Part shown: positions 8,782 through 18,750 of the stretch, in pieces
Numbering within the stretch: position 1 is the stretch's first letter
How the letters are laid out: each line of letters starts with the position of its first letter
Source of the DNA: Funneliformis mosseae
Taxonomy: Eukaryota > Glomeromycota > Glomeromycetes > Glomerales > Glomeraceae
NCBI GenBank assembly: GCA_910592005.1
Contig: CAJVPP010001135.1
Coordinates: 1-22,440 of the forward strand
Reading direction: 5' to 3'
Length of the DNA: 22,440 nucleotides
The notes under the pieces: generated by a model
What the model was told of the DNA's origin: nothing
Database searches by the model: none
The model's input: the letters and a program-made list of their open reading frames with translations, nothing else
Made by a program: the position numbers and the translations under genes

Positions 8782-9541
8782 TGTTATAAAAGAAAAAAGT
8801 TTTATTTATCGTAAATTTCAATTTTCATTCTTTTTTTTATTTGAATATTTGTAAATGGCGCACAACATGCATGCAATTCGTCAATCATTTTAAATTTGTG
8901 ATTCGATTATGCATTTCCTTAAATTTTACTTTATGATTTTCTGATGTCCTTTATATTTTTAAAAGCTATTTGGCCTACTAAAATTTTAACTTATAAATAT
9001 CACAAAAATCAATAAAAAATAAATTGTTATAAATATAGAATCGAAACTTTTGTATTTAATATATTATAAGAATGCCGATGGAGGTAAATTTCTTTTAATT
9101 TATAAATTTTAAACTCCCACAGATTAACTCATAAAAATGTGGAGATAAATAAGTATTTTTAGAGCAAGTTAATTACAATTAAAGCTAGAAATACAAATAG
9201 CCTGGATTTCATCCCGCAAAATATTGTATATAAAGAAAACGCTTATTTTTTAGTTTTAAAAATAAATTGCATTTTATACTTTCAATTTTAAAATAATGTT
9301 TCATATTTTTATTTAAAAATAAATATTTTTTAATGATTATCAGAACAACGAATATAAGTTAATCATTTTTATTTTTTTTTACAAAATATTGCAGCGGCTG
9401 CATAGTCACGTGACAGAGTTGCGTGACAGTTTTATATATTCGATTACTTTTTAATCCAACGAAAATAAGCATTTCTTAATTTGAATCAAAACCAACATTG
9501 TTTCTTAATCTATTTTTAATGGTAAATAACATTTTGACAAT
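8782..9541. promoter_or_regulatory. Divergent intergenic region between the kinase gene (minus) and a small gene (plus)
   Basis: The two genes point away from each other across 760 bp, so this stretch should hold both promoters. It is AT-rich with a few less AT-rich patches: a CATGCATGC-containing patch near 8868-8880, and a patch at 9393-9430 with a CACGTG palindrome. No clear TATA position can be assigned because TATA-like words are everywhere. Confidence 0.4.
9405..9414. promoter_or_regulatory. GTCACGTGAC palindrome (E-box core)
   Basis: A perfect ten-base palindrome with a CACGTG core lies 128 bp upstream of the ATG at 9542, inside a local GC patch. A half-like copy, GCGTGAC, follows at 9421. 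CACGTG is the site of bHLH regulators such as Cbf1 in other fungi. The location before a gene start supports a regulatory role, but no factor can be named. Confidence 0.45.
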
Positions 9542-9880
9542 ATGGAGGCACTAGCAAATTTTCCTGTACCGGGGCTCTCAATTGTATTTATCATGTGATG
9601 AATTATTAAAGAAATTTATTTATATAGATTCTAGGATAAGAAACTAGACCCCGGTCCATTTTAAGAAGGCTATATCGCTTGATTGTTAGAAACAAGGCTA
9701 GTTTACTTCAGAACGATATATTTTCTACCGAAGCATGGGTAAGATATTCATAAAATAAATGCTTCACAATCTGAAGTATGACCATTACAATTTGGAAAAA
9801 ATAATTTATATTTGCTGACTAAGAACTTAAATACACTTTGCCGATTTGATAACGAGATTGAAACACGTACTCTCTCTTAA
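9542..9880 (+). CDS. Small three-exon gene, possible LYR-motif protein
   Basis: Proposed exons are 9542-9594, 9648-9738 and 9824-9880. Introns are 9595-9647 (GTGATG..CTAG, phase 2, weak donor) and 9739-9823 (GTAAGA..TAAG, phase 0). The middle exon reads PRSILRRLYRLIVRNKASLL and on to a Trp. The LYR followed by a basic segment resembles the N-terminal helix of LYR proteins, which bind mitochondrial acyl-carrier protein and help assemble Fe-S enzymes and respiratory complexes. The last exon reads NLNTLCRFDNEIETRTLS before TAA. The product would be 66 residues, short for the family (usually 80-120). Coding is supported by higher GC and the open middle exon. Exon 1 (MEALANFPVPGLS) is the least certain part, and another first exon is possible. 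The family call is a guess from a short motif. Confidence 0.35.
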
Positions 9881-10183
9881 TTTGTTTTGTTTTGACCGTA
9901 GTAAAGTTTCTAACGGAAATGAAATAAGAAAGTCATAAATCTTCATCTTTATCTCGACCCAAAAAACTTATTTATGAATAGTAAGTTGCTTTTTTCCTCC
10001 CCTTTATTTTATTGCTCAGGGCCCATATAGTCAATTAGTCGCTGACGGTTTATTTATGAAAAATAATAATGATATTGCATTTCTCAGTCTAAATTTTTTA
10101 TGCTATAGAATTTGATTCATACGGTAATTTAAAGGCAAACAAAAATGAACCCAAAAATAATAAGTAAGCTTTAATAATCAAAT

Positions 10184-10206
10184 AATAAATAAATAAATAA
10201 ATAAAT
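10184..10206. repeat. (AAAT)n microsatellite
   Basis: Nearly six perfect copies of a four-base unit. A second shorter tract of the same unit lies about 125 bp downstream. Confidence 0.8.
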
Positions 10207-10329
10207 GCTGAAAAACAGTACGAAAATTATTTTTTTAAAGAAATAAAAAGCCTTATCATCACAAACCCAAAAAATTTTTAAAAGAAAATAAAAAAAAAAA
10301 TTAGAATATCAGTTAAAGAAATTTAACAT

Positions 10330-10348
10330 AATAAATAAATAAATAAAT
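10330..10348. repeat. (AAAT)n microsatellite
   Basis: About four and a half copies of the same unit as the tract at 10184. Confidence 0.75.
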
Positions 10349-11109
10349 CTATAAGCCTACTGTAGTAGCCCAACCGTAAATAAGAACTAGTGCGTTATAA
10401 AATCAAAAAAAAAAATCTCCAAGCTGATTTTATTTTGCTGAATTAATTAAGAGAAATAAGAATCTATCATACTGGATTCTTAATCACGAAGAACCCTCCA
10501 TCAAATAAATTTAATCAAAAGAAATAATAAAACCTTACCATATCATATCCTTCAAAATATGAGTTTTGTTAGCAAACCGCCAAATATGGTTAAAAGAAAG
10601 AAAATCAAGTTCCGGTTAAACATTTAGTTATACTTCACCAAGAAATGGCGATGTTAAATTTGTTAAAAAAACATAACCCTTATCATTTCTCAAATTTATT
10701 TTAGGCATTTTTTGATACTTTGCTTTAATTATTTTCTAAATCAAAATAAATATTAAGGTTTTATAAGCGAACTTTAGCAGAGCCAACTTGAACTAATTTA
10801 TAATATCTCGTACATATTTCGTACAGTATTTGTGCTGAAAAACACGACAGTTTCTGAACAATTTACATAAAATAATTTACTCGTAACTGAAACTACAGTA
10901 GAGTTTGTAAGTTCATAAGTGTAAGAAAGTAACAATAATGTTTTACACAAAATTCAATTTTATCAACTTTATTTTTTGTAAAAAAAATTATTTTACCTAT
11001 ATGTCGAAAAAAAAAGACTATATGATCCTGTAAGATTTCTGTACTGTAAAATAAATTATTTCTAAAAATAAGCATCTCATGACATCATTACCAGGATGGG
11101 ATACACTCA

Positions 11110-11164
11110 CACCATTATAATACTTGAACATAACTTTTGGTATGATTATAATGTCATAATGGTG
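11110..11164. repeat. Imperfect inverted repeat
   Basis: CACCATTAT (11110-11118) and its complement ATAATGGTG (11156-11164) flank 37 nt that contain a further ATTATAAT copy. The whole could fold into a stem or be a terminal repeat of a small DNA transposon. No partner element was identified. Confidence 0.35.
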
Positions 11165-11505
11165 AACATTTGTGTCAGTTAGAGAGGTTACTTCAAAAAA
11201 AGTTGGCTTTTGACTTTATAACATGACCTGGACAACCTAAAACCAGGACATTCAACAAAGCTTGTTGCTTTTTACCGAACTGCCAAACATATTAAAAAGT
11301 AGATTGATTGGGATAAGATAAAACTTTGAATTTTTCCACCATAAACTAGTTTATTTATCTCTTTAAAACAGAATATAAGCTAATCCAAAAAATAACCTAG
11401 CAACATTATTTTCCAAATGATTTTGTTTCTTCATAATTCTTTTCTTTATTTATATATATATCATAAAACATAATTAGTAAATTTACGAACTTGGTTGTCG
11501 ATCTG

Positions 11506-11537
11506 TTTTATTTTTTTTTTATTTTTTTTTTTTTTTT
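11506..11537. repeat. Interrupted T run
   Basis: More than 30 bases of T with one A interruption. On the minus strand it is an A-tail-like tract following a less AT-rich segment (CAGCGCAGCTC), as at the end of a retroposed sequence. No body of such an element was recognised. Confidence 0.5.
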
Positions 11538-12515
11538 GAGCTGCGCTGAAATTACGTTTACTGATAATATTTCTCATAACTTACCAAAAAAAAAATAAAA
11601 TAATGTTACGTGGAGACTAATTTTGTTTAACTAAACTTTCACGTAGGTCTATTCGGTAAAATACCAAAAAATTTTACAGTCAAATTAATTAAAAGGAGGA
11701 ATGAATAACAAATTTAGAATTATTGAAAAAAAAATTTAAACGTTACTAGCTAATAGCGAAAAAAATAAAGTCTGTAAATAAAAACTAATCTACACATTTT
11801 TTTTTTACTTCGGAATGCATTGTTCGCATTATTTTAGTTATGTACTTGAATTTGTTTGTCTTTGGTGAGGCATTAGGCAGGAATTTCACATGCTGTGCCA
11901 CATTGTTAATTCATTACAAATTTTAACTACATGAGAATATAAAGAATTACTGCTATCTTTCTAAATTGTAGTTAAAGTGATTAAATTATTACTCAATTTA
12001 ATGTTATTTATTAGTTTAATTGATTATAAATCGTGAATGAATGTAAAATTTATCAGTTTAAAATAATTAAATATCAGTTTTTACATAGTAATTTTTTATG
12101 AAAATTATCATTTATCGCATATGCGATTTATCGCCAGTCCTTTATATGCACGTGATATTCATGACATTTTGATTTTATTCATCTCAATAATTATTATCAT
12201 CTTTACTAATTTGTTCTTAATCTCTAATTACCTTTCGCCTTTTACTATTCTTCTCAAGAGTGTTTTCTCTCATATTTTAAATATTTTAACATTTCTCAAA
12301 TAACTATAGTGTTATTTGCGCAACTCAACACTATACTTCTTTAGACGTATTACATACAACTACTATTATGTCGTTTATGCCACTTTACTTTTTTTTGCTT
12401 TGGCTGTATTACATACGAATATTATTTCAAATATTTTGCACTTTGCATAAGATATGACTGAGGATATCTAAGACGACAACGGTAATGTATTTTTTACACA
12501 GAGTTGTTTTAGACA

Positions 12516-12595
12516 TTAGGTTTAAGGTTAGAGCTTAGGTTTAGGTTAGGGTTAGTGTTAGGGTTTAGGTTTAGGGTTTAAGGTTAGGTTAGGGA
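12516..12595 (+). repeat. Interstitial telomere-like repeats (TTAGGG/TTTAGGG variants)
   Basis: About 80 bp are built from TTAGGG-like words: TTAGG, TTTAAGG, TTAGGTTTAGG, TTAGGGTTAG, GTTAGGGTTTAGG, TTTAGGG and others, all G-rich on the plus strand. Nuclear telomeres of most fungi are TTAGGG. The degenerate state and internal position point to an old internal telomere tract (from end healing or fusion) or to part of a dispersed repeat that carries it. Confidence 0.8.
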
Positions 12596-12612
12596 ATTTC
12601 GGTTATAAATTA

Positions 12613-12656
12613 TCCCCCCGGGCACGAGGCCGTCAGGCCGAGAGACACGGTGACCG
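12613..12656. other. GC-rich island with short palindromes
   Basis: About 44 bp of roughly 75% GC lie in DNA that is otherwise strongly AT-rich. It contains CCCGGG, GGCC-GTCA-GGCC (a four-pair hairpin with a four-base loop) and GGTGACC. Flanks are GGTTATAAATTA on the left and TGTAAATT on the right. It could be a conserved core of a short dispersed element adjoining the telomere-like tract. No known RNA family was recognised. Confidence 0.45.
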
Positions 12657-12732
12657 CTGTAAATTTTCTTCTGAATATTGCTATTTAATAACTAATATTT
12701 TTTATTTGCGTGTAATAGCATTATGGCAATAA

Positions 12733-13169
12733 ACTAATTCATCAAGGCGTTATCAACCAGACTATCTAAAAGAAATGAAGCAGCAACTAATCAGTCAAAA
12801 TCTTTTGGAGTAATTCCTTACGTTGACCCAAAACTTTTTAACAGAAGACGAAGGGACAATACATTACCACCATTAAACTTAATGAAAAGAATGACGTTTC
12901 GTTTACAAGTGTTTTTGTACTTTTATGGGAAATAACATGTGGTTATCCTCCTTTTTATGTTAAGGATGAAGATTACTAATTAAGTTTAGCTATCGAAATT
13001 TTAGGAGGGCTTAGAGAAAAGATCTCACCTGAAGATTATGTGGACATTTACACTGGTAAATATATGATTATCAAATTTTTTATTAATTTCAGAGTGCTGG
13101 GATATTGAGCCGGATAATCGTCCACCAATAAATCAAATAGTTGATAACATAGCAGAAAATAATTTATAA
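12733..13169 (+). pseudogene. Protein kinase C-lobe fragment with a 37-nt intron
   Basis: The fragment starts inside the catalytic domain. IKALSTRLSKR (12741-12773) aligns with IKLADFGLSKR of Rhizophagus TKL kinases, with DFG lost. It continues as SKSFGVIPYVDPKLF (activation segment), then after a frameshift near 12875 as LNEKNDVSFTSVFVLLWEIT, GYPPFYV, a TAA at 12978-12980 and LSLAIEILGGLRE. The intron 13056-13092 (GTAAAT..TTTCAG, phase 1) is intact, and splicing gives DIYTECWDIEPDNRPPINQI, the conserved CW..DP..RP segment, ending at TAA 13167-13169. No N-lobe is found upstream, where the telomere-like tract sits instead. It is a non-functional relic from a different subfamily than the kinase at 3527-8781. 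Confidence 0.8.
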
Positions 13170-13291
13170 ATCAACAAACATGTTTGGATAACATCGATGC
13201 TTCTTCTAGTATAAATAATTCATTTGGAGAAACATCTCAATTATTCGATTTGATAAGATAAAATATCAAATGAATAATTTTTGGCTGATCA

Positions 13292-13579
13292 GAATCAGAT
13301 ATTGTAATATCTGATGATACTATTGAAAGTTTAAAGATTACGGAATTTAATAAGGATGACATATTAACCGCCTTAGGAAGATTACAAAGAAATCGCAAAT
13401 TAACTACACTCATTTGCAATGACTAGTATTACTATCTTACCAACTTTACCATCTCCTTAGCGGTACTTGATTGTTCTAATACTCATTTAAATAGCTTATC
13501 AACTTTACCCAATTCCTTAACGGTACTTAACTCTTACGATTCTCTAATAACTAGCTTTCCAAATTTACCCGTTACCTAA
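13292..13579 (+). pseudogene. Leucine-rich-repeat coding fragment (60-nt units)
   Basis: A readable frame opens as ESDIVISDDTIESLKITEF (13292 onward) and runs into RLQRNRKLTTLICND. After a shift of one base near 13425 and its compensation near 13455 it gives three consecutive repeats: LTTLICND with SITILPTLPS, LAVLDCSNTHLNSLSTLPNS, and LTVLNSYDSLITSFPNLPVT. The unit is 20 residues, matching a 59-60-nt DNA repeat visible at 13440-13560 (CAACTTTACC recurs at 13441 and 13500). The LPxLPxSLxxLxCxxN pattern is the short LRR type known from bacterial IpaH/YopM-like proteins, giant viruses and some fungi. A TAA follows at 13577. It may be the tail of the adjacent kinase relic or a separate gene piece. 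Confidence 0.5.
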
Positions 13580-16228
13580 CATTTATCATTCATGAATCAT
13601 TAAAAAACTCAGCGCCTAAATAACTATCTATACTATTGCCTAAATCTTTATCCTTCTACATTAACGTTAATGTTAAAGTTTTCTTTTAAGGAGTAAAGAT
13701 ATTATAAGCTTTCACATTAATTAAAACTCTGGTTATTAAATTGGAATATTTTATCCTAAATATCGATAAGAAAATTATGACCTTAATTATATTAATTAAA
13801 CTTTGCAAAACATAGACAAGTTAAATGTTACTATTTAACTAAACTAATACTTTTTTTCTTTTTTTTACCAGAAAAAAAAAAACTTAATCTAATATTTATT
13901 TAGTTTCTTAAAATTTTCCAAATATAAAATAAATTTAAAATTTTACAATACTTCTGTAAATAAAAGAAATTTCTTAATAATTAAAATTTCGAGACTAACA
14001 ATTTAGTTGAAAAATTTGTAACCTGAGAATTTCTGAAATAAAAGAATGACGCGATGTGATAATTGAGACGTGATGTGACATTTAATCAATAATCACTTAT
14101 GACTTCCTATATTTTTTCAGAATAATCACATCCACTTTTCACTTAAATGGAATGGAACCTAATAAGAAACAATTGCAAAACCTAAGTAGGAGCAAGCAAA
14201 TGAAAATAATTGCAGCAATAACAAATTAGGAAATTTTGTGTAACCTTATTATTATCCTTGTACTTTATTTTAATTCGGGTTGTTTATCTTAAGTAACACA
14301 ACTAGATAAATAATCTGAAAATGAAAGTTCTCCAAAGAACCGCCGTGAACGTTTTTCCCGTATGTAACAATAGTGGACGTGTTCGAAAATGTTTTGCTAT
14401 TAAATAATTATAGTATTTTTTCCATTAATAGATGAACTTCAAAAGTATACGTACCTGATAAATGATTGGTTGCAGCGACGCAATGGTATATGTATTCAAA
14501 TATAAACTTTAATTTTTTTATTTTTGAATAAAATAAATTTTGAGACTTACGAATGATGTAATTTTATATAATAATATACCGTGATCATAGTATATTTTTT
14601 TTTTTTGAAGCGTTGAAGGTAGAATATTTTCTTTTTATCAAAATTTTTAACAAGATCAATTAATAAAGTTCGTTCTACATTCTGCTTTTTTTTATGCCAA
14701 TCAGTTGGAGTGTGTGAAAGTATCTTTTTGTGTAAAATTACGGTTTATATTTTGAATTAAAAAGGGAATGTAACTTTTCTTTTTAAAAATAAAAAAAAAA
14801 TAAGAAAATTAATGATGGGAATTTTAAGTACACTAACTAGTACACTACTATAAAGTATAACTACTTGTTTGCGGTCAGCATTATTTTATTTAAAGTGCAA
14901 TTATTTATGCAATCAATGGAAATTTTACTTATTATACTTGGTGAAATGAAGGAGAGGTTAGTTCATCTACTATGTTATTTTCATAAAATATTATTGATGT
15001 AAACAATGTTTGAAAACTAATAAGAATTTATTTATACAATATATTTCATTATTTGAATCGTTTTCCTTTTCTTCCCTTTTGGGTTGACTTGAATTTAATC
15101 AATAAATTTTATATTGCATTACCTAGACTAGAGGAGTTTTACGTCCGATGACATCATAATCATGTTCATATGAAAATATATTATGACAAATTTTAATAAA
15201 ATAAAATTTTACACGACAACAACTTATCAATTTTTGGATTAGTTTAAAAGGAATCATCGTCCTTCTTAAACTAATTGTTCATAAAACAAAGAATTCCCGA
15301 AAGAATTCAAAAATGCTAAAATTCTAATTTGAAAATCAACAAGGATATTCAATGCAACTCTCCCGAAGAATTCCAACTTTAACCATTATCGGAAAATGTA
15401 AATCCAAACCGAGTAATATTAGATTTTCTATATTCCAAATTCAATAAATAAGAAGGAACTTACGACTACATATAAGCAAGTTCCTTTGACACAACTCCAC
15501 AAATAAAATCTATTCCTGTGACAAATACGATTATTAAAGATATAAATGTCCTTGCGGTTTATTTTACCAGCAATATTGTAAAGTTGTTTCTCAATGTATA
15601 TTAGTTATCTAACTGATAATAATTCGTATTTGGATGTACTTATAATTACAAGAAATGTACAATGTAATTAAGCTAGGAATACAAAATTTTGCACCAAAGA
15701 CATTCGTGAATGATGTGAAAATTGCTCCAATATTTTATACTTCAAATATATGTAAGACTTGATTCAGCGCTCATAAAAAAGTTATATTTAAAAATAATAA
15801 TGATTGTAAATTATGTAGAGTTAGTGATTTTATGTCAATATAATCAACTGTCTTACGTCAAACTTACATTAGTTTGTTGGACTTTAAATGAATTATGCAT
15901 CTTTCATTTTAGACATTTAGAAAACAATTTCTCTCACTTTCCTCTCCCCTTACAATATAATTCAATAAATTTATAAGAAAAACTAGCAAATAATTTAGAC
16001 ATTGGGACAAACTATGGCAATTACGACAATTGCAAAAACTCTAGCGTTTGTAATCGTTGTAACATCAACTTGTAAAGATGATGAAAAAACTGATGAAAAT
16101 CTTCGCAGAGCATAAATAGAAAGGAGCTTTGTATGAGATAGCCAAAATTTTATTTTTAATTTCGAAATAAAACGCAAGAAATAAAAAATAATAATATTTT
16201 TTTTTTATTTCATGCTAACATTGACATA
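13580..16228. other. Gene-poor AT-rich stretch
   Basis: No gene can be supported. Coding-like scraps occur at 15540-15600 (plus; RYKCPCGLFYQQYCKVVSQC, Cys-rich) and 15982-16062 (plus; NYGNYDNCKNSSVCNRCN), each ended by stops within about 30 codons. An 84-codon open frame at 15722-15976 (plus) has no motif and a biased composition. These may be relics of zinc-binding or kinase N-terminal segments, but none is long enough to call. Confidence 0.4.
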
Positions 16229-16866
16229 ATGGCCAATTTGATCAATACCATTGTCGCACCTGTGGAGAAGTGGCCCGAAAAAAGAATAGCGAAGCAGTCC
16301 CAGTTTAGCGGAAGAAATGCCTACCGATAGGAAGGTATTATATGCGAGAACTCACAAGACAAGCTATAAAGGTAAAGATGCCGAGGTGGAGTCAGAAATA
16401 ACTGCTTTACAAAAAAAAAATAACCATTTCACAACTTTTATTTTATTTTAATTTTGTTCCAGCAGTAGCATAACAAGAAAATTGGCCACCTTCATATGAA
16501 GAAGTAACTGCACCGAGATGGCTTCGAAGAAAGAATAAGTGTAGATCCATATCTAGTTAGTATTTAAAATCACAAAATACAAAGTTTATGAAACTAAAAG
16601 ACATAACTACAAGACACACAAGCATGCTGGTAGCAGCAACAGAGAAAGTCACAAAATTCATGCGCTTCATTTTTAGGGACTTGGATTTTCGGTATTGAAT
16701 AATCTACTTATCGTCAACATGTGCGCCACAATTAATTCTAGCCAAATGCCGACCATTTTTTGATGCGTACGCAGGGGGAAGTCTAGCTGAAGGAGGTTCA
16801 CCACTCCTTATAACGATAGCTGTGACAGAAGGTATTGGTTCAGGATCTGCCCTATTTGAGCTTTAA
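16229..16866 (+). pseudogene. Unidentified coding relics, including a PPxY-containing piece
   Basis: GC is higher than in the surroundings, and several short frames read like protein. ORF 16229-16330 has 33 codons (MANLINTIVAPVEKWPEKR). 16302-16451 reads SLAEEMPTDRKVLYARTHKT and runs into a Lys/Glu-rich stretch. 16474-16560 reads ENWPPSYEEVTAPRWLRRKN and contains PPSY, a WW-domain ligand pattern. 16699-16866 reads STCAPQLILAKCRPFFDAYA, then GGSLAEGGSPLLITIAVTEG, ending in TAA. Whether they are exons of one gene or pieces of a mobile element is not clear. A TTTTGTTCCAG acceptor-like site ends at 16462, just before the PPxY piece, but a TAA lies between. The PTDRKVLYARTHKT string vaguely recalls plant-type Ptta/En/Spm transposase domains; that is only a suggestion. 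Confidence 0.3.
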
Positions 16867-17344
16867 TATTAAAGTTTCATATCACACGCGAAGCTGATCT
16901 CGCAAAGTAATGAAAATATTGAAAAACTCTATTTATCGCATTCGGGATAATAAAGTATTAGACCCATTTTATGAGTGATAAAGGCGATAAGAGATTTTTT
17001 AACTAGATATTTTTAAGGATCTCGACGTAGGTGATTTTTTATAAAATTTAGTTTTTTTTGCGGATGAAGGTGGAAAAAATAAATCGGATAAATAAAATCG
17101 AATAAATTTTACATTATTATTAAAGATTAAATTTTGTTTTTTTTATATATATTATTAAAATTTTTTATTTGAGAAGTCGATAATTTATTTAAAAAAATGC
17201 GTTTCTATATTAAAATCACCTTACCTGTTACGGGATAAGCGTCGCACTAAATGGAAGCATAATTGTGGTGTAACACTACATTTTAAATTAATTTTCTCAA
17301 TGATTTGTTTCTTTTTTATAACTTTTTGTAAACTTTCTGTTAAA
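16867..17344. other. AT-rich spacer before the BTB-TLDc relic
   Basis: No gene or repeat was recognised. It should contain the former promoter of the downstream gene. Confidence 0.4.
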
Positions 17345-18750
17345 ATGTCCATCGAATGTTTGCAGGGAGTCGCTAATGATTATGAAAGGTTATTTGAAAT
17401 GGCAAAAGATATGATGTCATTATTTATGCCGGTGAAAATGAAAACCTTAAAGAACTACATGCCTTTCAAATATTTTATGCTTCAGTAGCAATATTTTTAC
17501 GATGAATTAACTTAAGAAAATGTTGAGAAGATGGAAGGGAAATTTATTTTAAAATATCAAATATTCCTCCAAATCCTTTTAAAATTGTCTTAAGGTAAAT
17601 AATGTCTAGTCAATCGACAACTATGACAATAATTTATACCAAGTTACTAATGTCACTTTTAAATTTCATATTTTTATATTGCGGAAGGATTGACGTGACG
17701 AAATTAGAAGGAACTGAAAGATTAGAACTCTTGAAAGCGTCAGGTGTACTTAATCTTAAATCATTAGTTCCCGAAATTGAAGATTATTTAATTAAATGAA
17801 CATCATGAGTTTTTACAAAAGAATCCAATAGGAATTCTTGAAATAATTTATCAACTTAAAACTTTCACTAAATTACGAAATTTTTATTTTGAAAAAATTT
17901 GTGAAGCCCCCGAAGAGTTTTTAATTCTGATAAATTTCTCAGTATAAAAGCACCTTATTAGAATTCCTTTTAAAACGGGATGATCAAGTCTGGATGATAT
18001 TGACATTTGGGATAGGTTAATTAAATGGGGTTTTGCTCAGAACCCGTTTATTCCTAAAGAAGTCAAAGAATGGAGCAATGAAGAAACTATAGTTATGGAA
18101 AGAACACTTCATAGATATATTCCTTTAGTTAGATTTCATTATATTTCTTCAGAAGATTTCTTTGAAATTGCCACCAAATGATTTGTTTGTCGATCTCTTA
18201 GCATATTCCTGGGCACCAGATAAGAAATTTAATATTAATATTCAACCACCTAGACAATTCAAATGTTGTTCAATCCTAGTTGAACCTAAACATTTTGCTA
18301 TATTTTCCAGTTGGATCGATAAGAAAAAAGATTTGCATTATAATGCCAAGAACTCACTTTATAATTATAATTACTTTATCGTGCCAGTAGGAATGGTAAT
18401 ACACCTACATCATTTCATCAAAAATGTGATGACAAAGGGGCCAATATATTCGTAATAAAAATTAACGTAACGGAACAAATGGTGGGAGGATATAATCCAT
18501 TTGGGTGGAAAGGAAAAAGTCAACGGAAAACTACCAAAGATAGTTTTATTTTCTCATTAGAACAAACCTTCAAACTGCAAAAGTAGGTTATATGTCCAAC
18601 ATTTGGTCAACTCAAAGGTTGGTTTATCGATCTTTATTTGAATTCCAGTGTTGGCGAGCTGATAACCCAAATTCTTATACTCAAATTGATATTCCGAATG
18701 GTCAGTTTCAAATAGATGATTATGAGGTATTTCAAGTTAATAAAAGATAA
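17345..18750 (+). pseudogene. BTB-BACK-TLDc domain protein, frameshifted
   Basis: Family order is BTB (about 17370-17800), BACK (about 17800-18130) and TLDc (about 18210-18750). Such proteins act as Cullin-3 adaptors (BTB) with a TLDc domain linked to oxidation resistance and V-ATPase control, and they are numerous in Rhizophagus. BTB pieces: DYERLFEMAKD, a one-base deletion near 17415, DVIIYAGENENLKELHA, then broken frames, NIPPNPFKIVLR with donor GTAAAT at 17595, LYCGRIDVTKLEGTERLELL. BACK: EFLQKNPIGILEIIYQLKTF, DIDIWDRLIKWGFAQNPFI, ETIVMERTLHRYIPLVRFHY. A deletion removes the usual bridge before LPPNDLFVDLLAYSWAP. TLDc: HFAIFSSWIDKK, a shift near 18372, LYRASRNGNTPTSFHQKCDD, MVGGYNPFGW, NLQTAKVGY, IDDYEVFQVNKR, TAA at 18748. 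The BTB intron has lost its AG acceptor (expected near 17669). It is clearly non-functional. Confidence 0.85.

Larger units (their letters stand above)
9881..12515. other. Long gene-poor stretch with simple repeats
   Basis: No convincing gene was found on either strand. Short open frames at 10893-11075 (minus) and 12121-12303 (plus) lack motifs, good starts or flanking splice signals. The second is a hydrophobic run of Ile, Leu and Phe that AT-rich DNA gives by chance. The stretch holds two AAAT microsatellites, an inverted repeat and a long T-run, listed separately. Confidence 0.5.

Noticed and set aside
10893..11075. 60-codon open frame on the minus strand
   Set aside because: No motif; Phe/Lys/Ile-biased; lies in simple AT-rich DNA.
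12121..12303. 60-codon hydrophobic open frame on the plus strand, possible membrane peptide
   Set aside because: Only runs of Ile, Leu and Phe, no conserved pattern, no neighbouring coding signal.
12613..12656. tRNA or self-cleaving ribozyme in the GC-rich island
   Set aside because: No cloverleaf arms, no T-loop consensus, and no hammerhead core could be found; only a four-pair hairpin is visible.
13237..13419. 60-codon open frame on the minus strand
   Set aside because: Antisense shadow of the LRR fragment and its upstream frame.
14321..14407. 28-codon frame MKVLQRTAVNVFPVCNNSGR..
   Set aside because: Slightly higher GC and readable, but too short and with no flanking coding or splice support.
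15722..15976. 84-codon open frame on the plus strand
   Set aside because: No motif, low-complexity hydrophobic composition, no splice context.
15995..16177. 60-codon open frame on the minus strand
   Set aside because: Opposite a short Cys-rich plus-strand scrap; no motif of its own.
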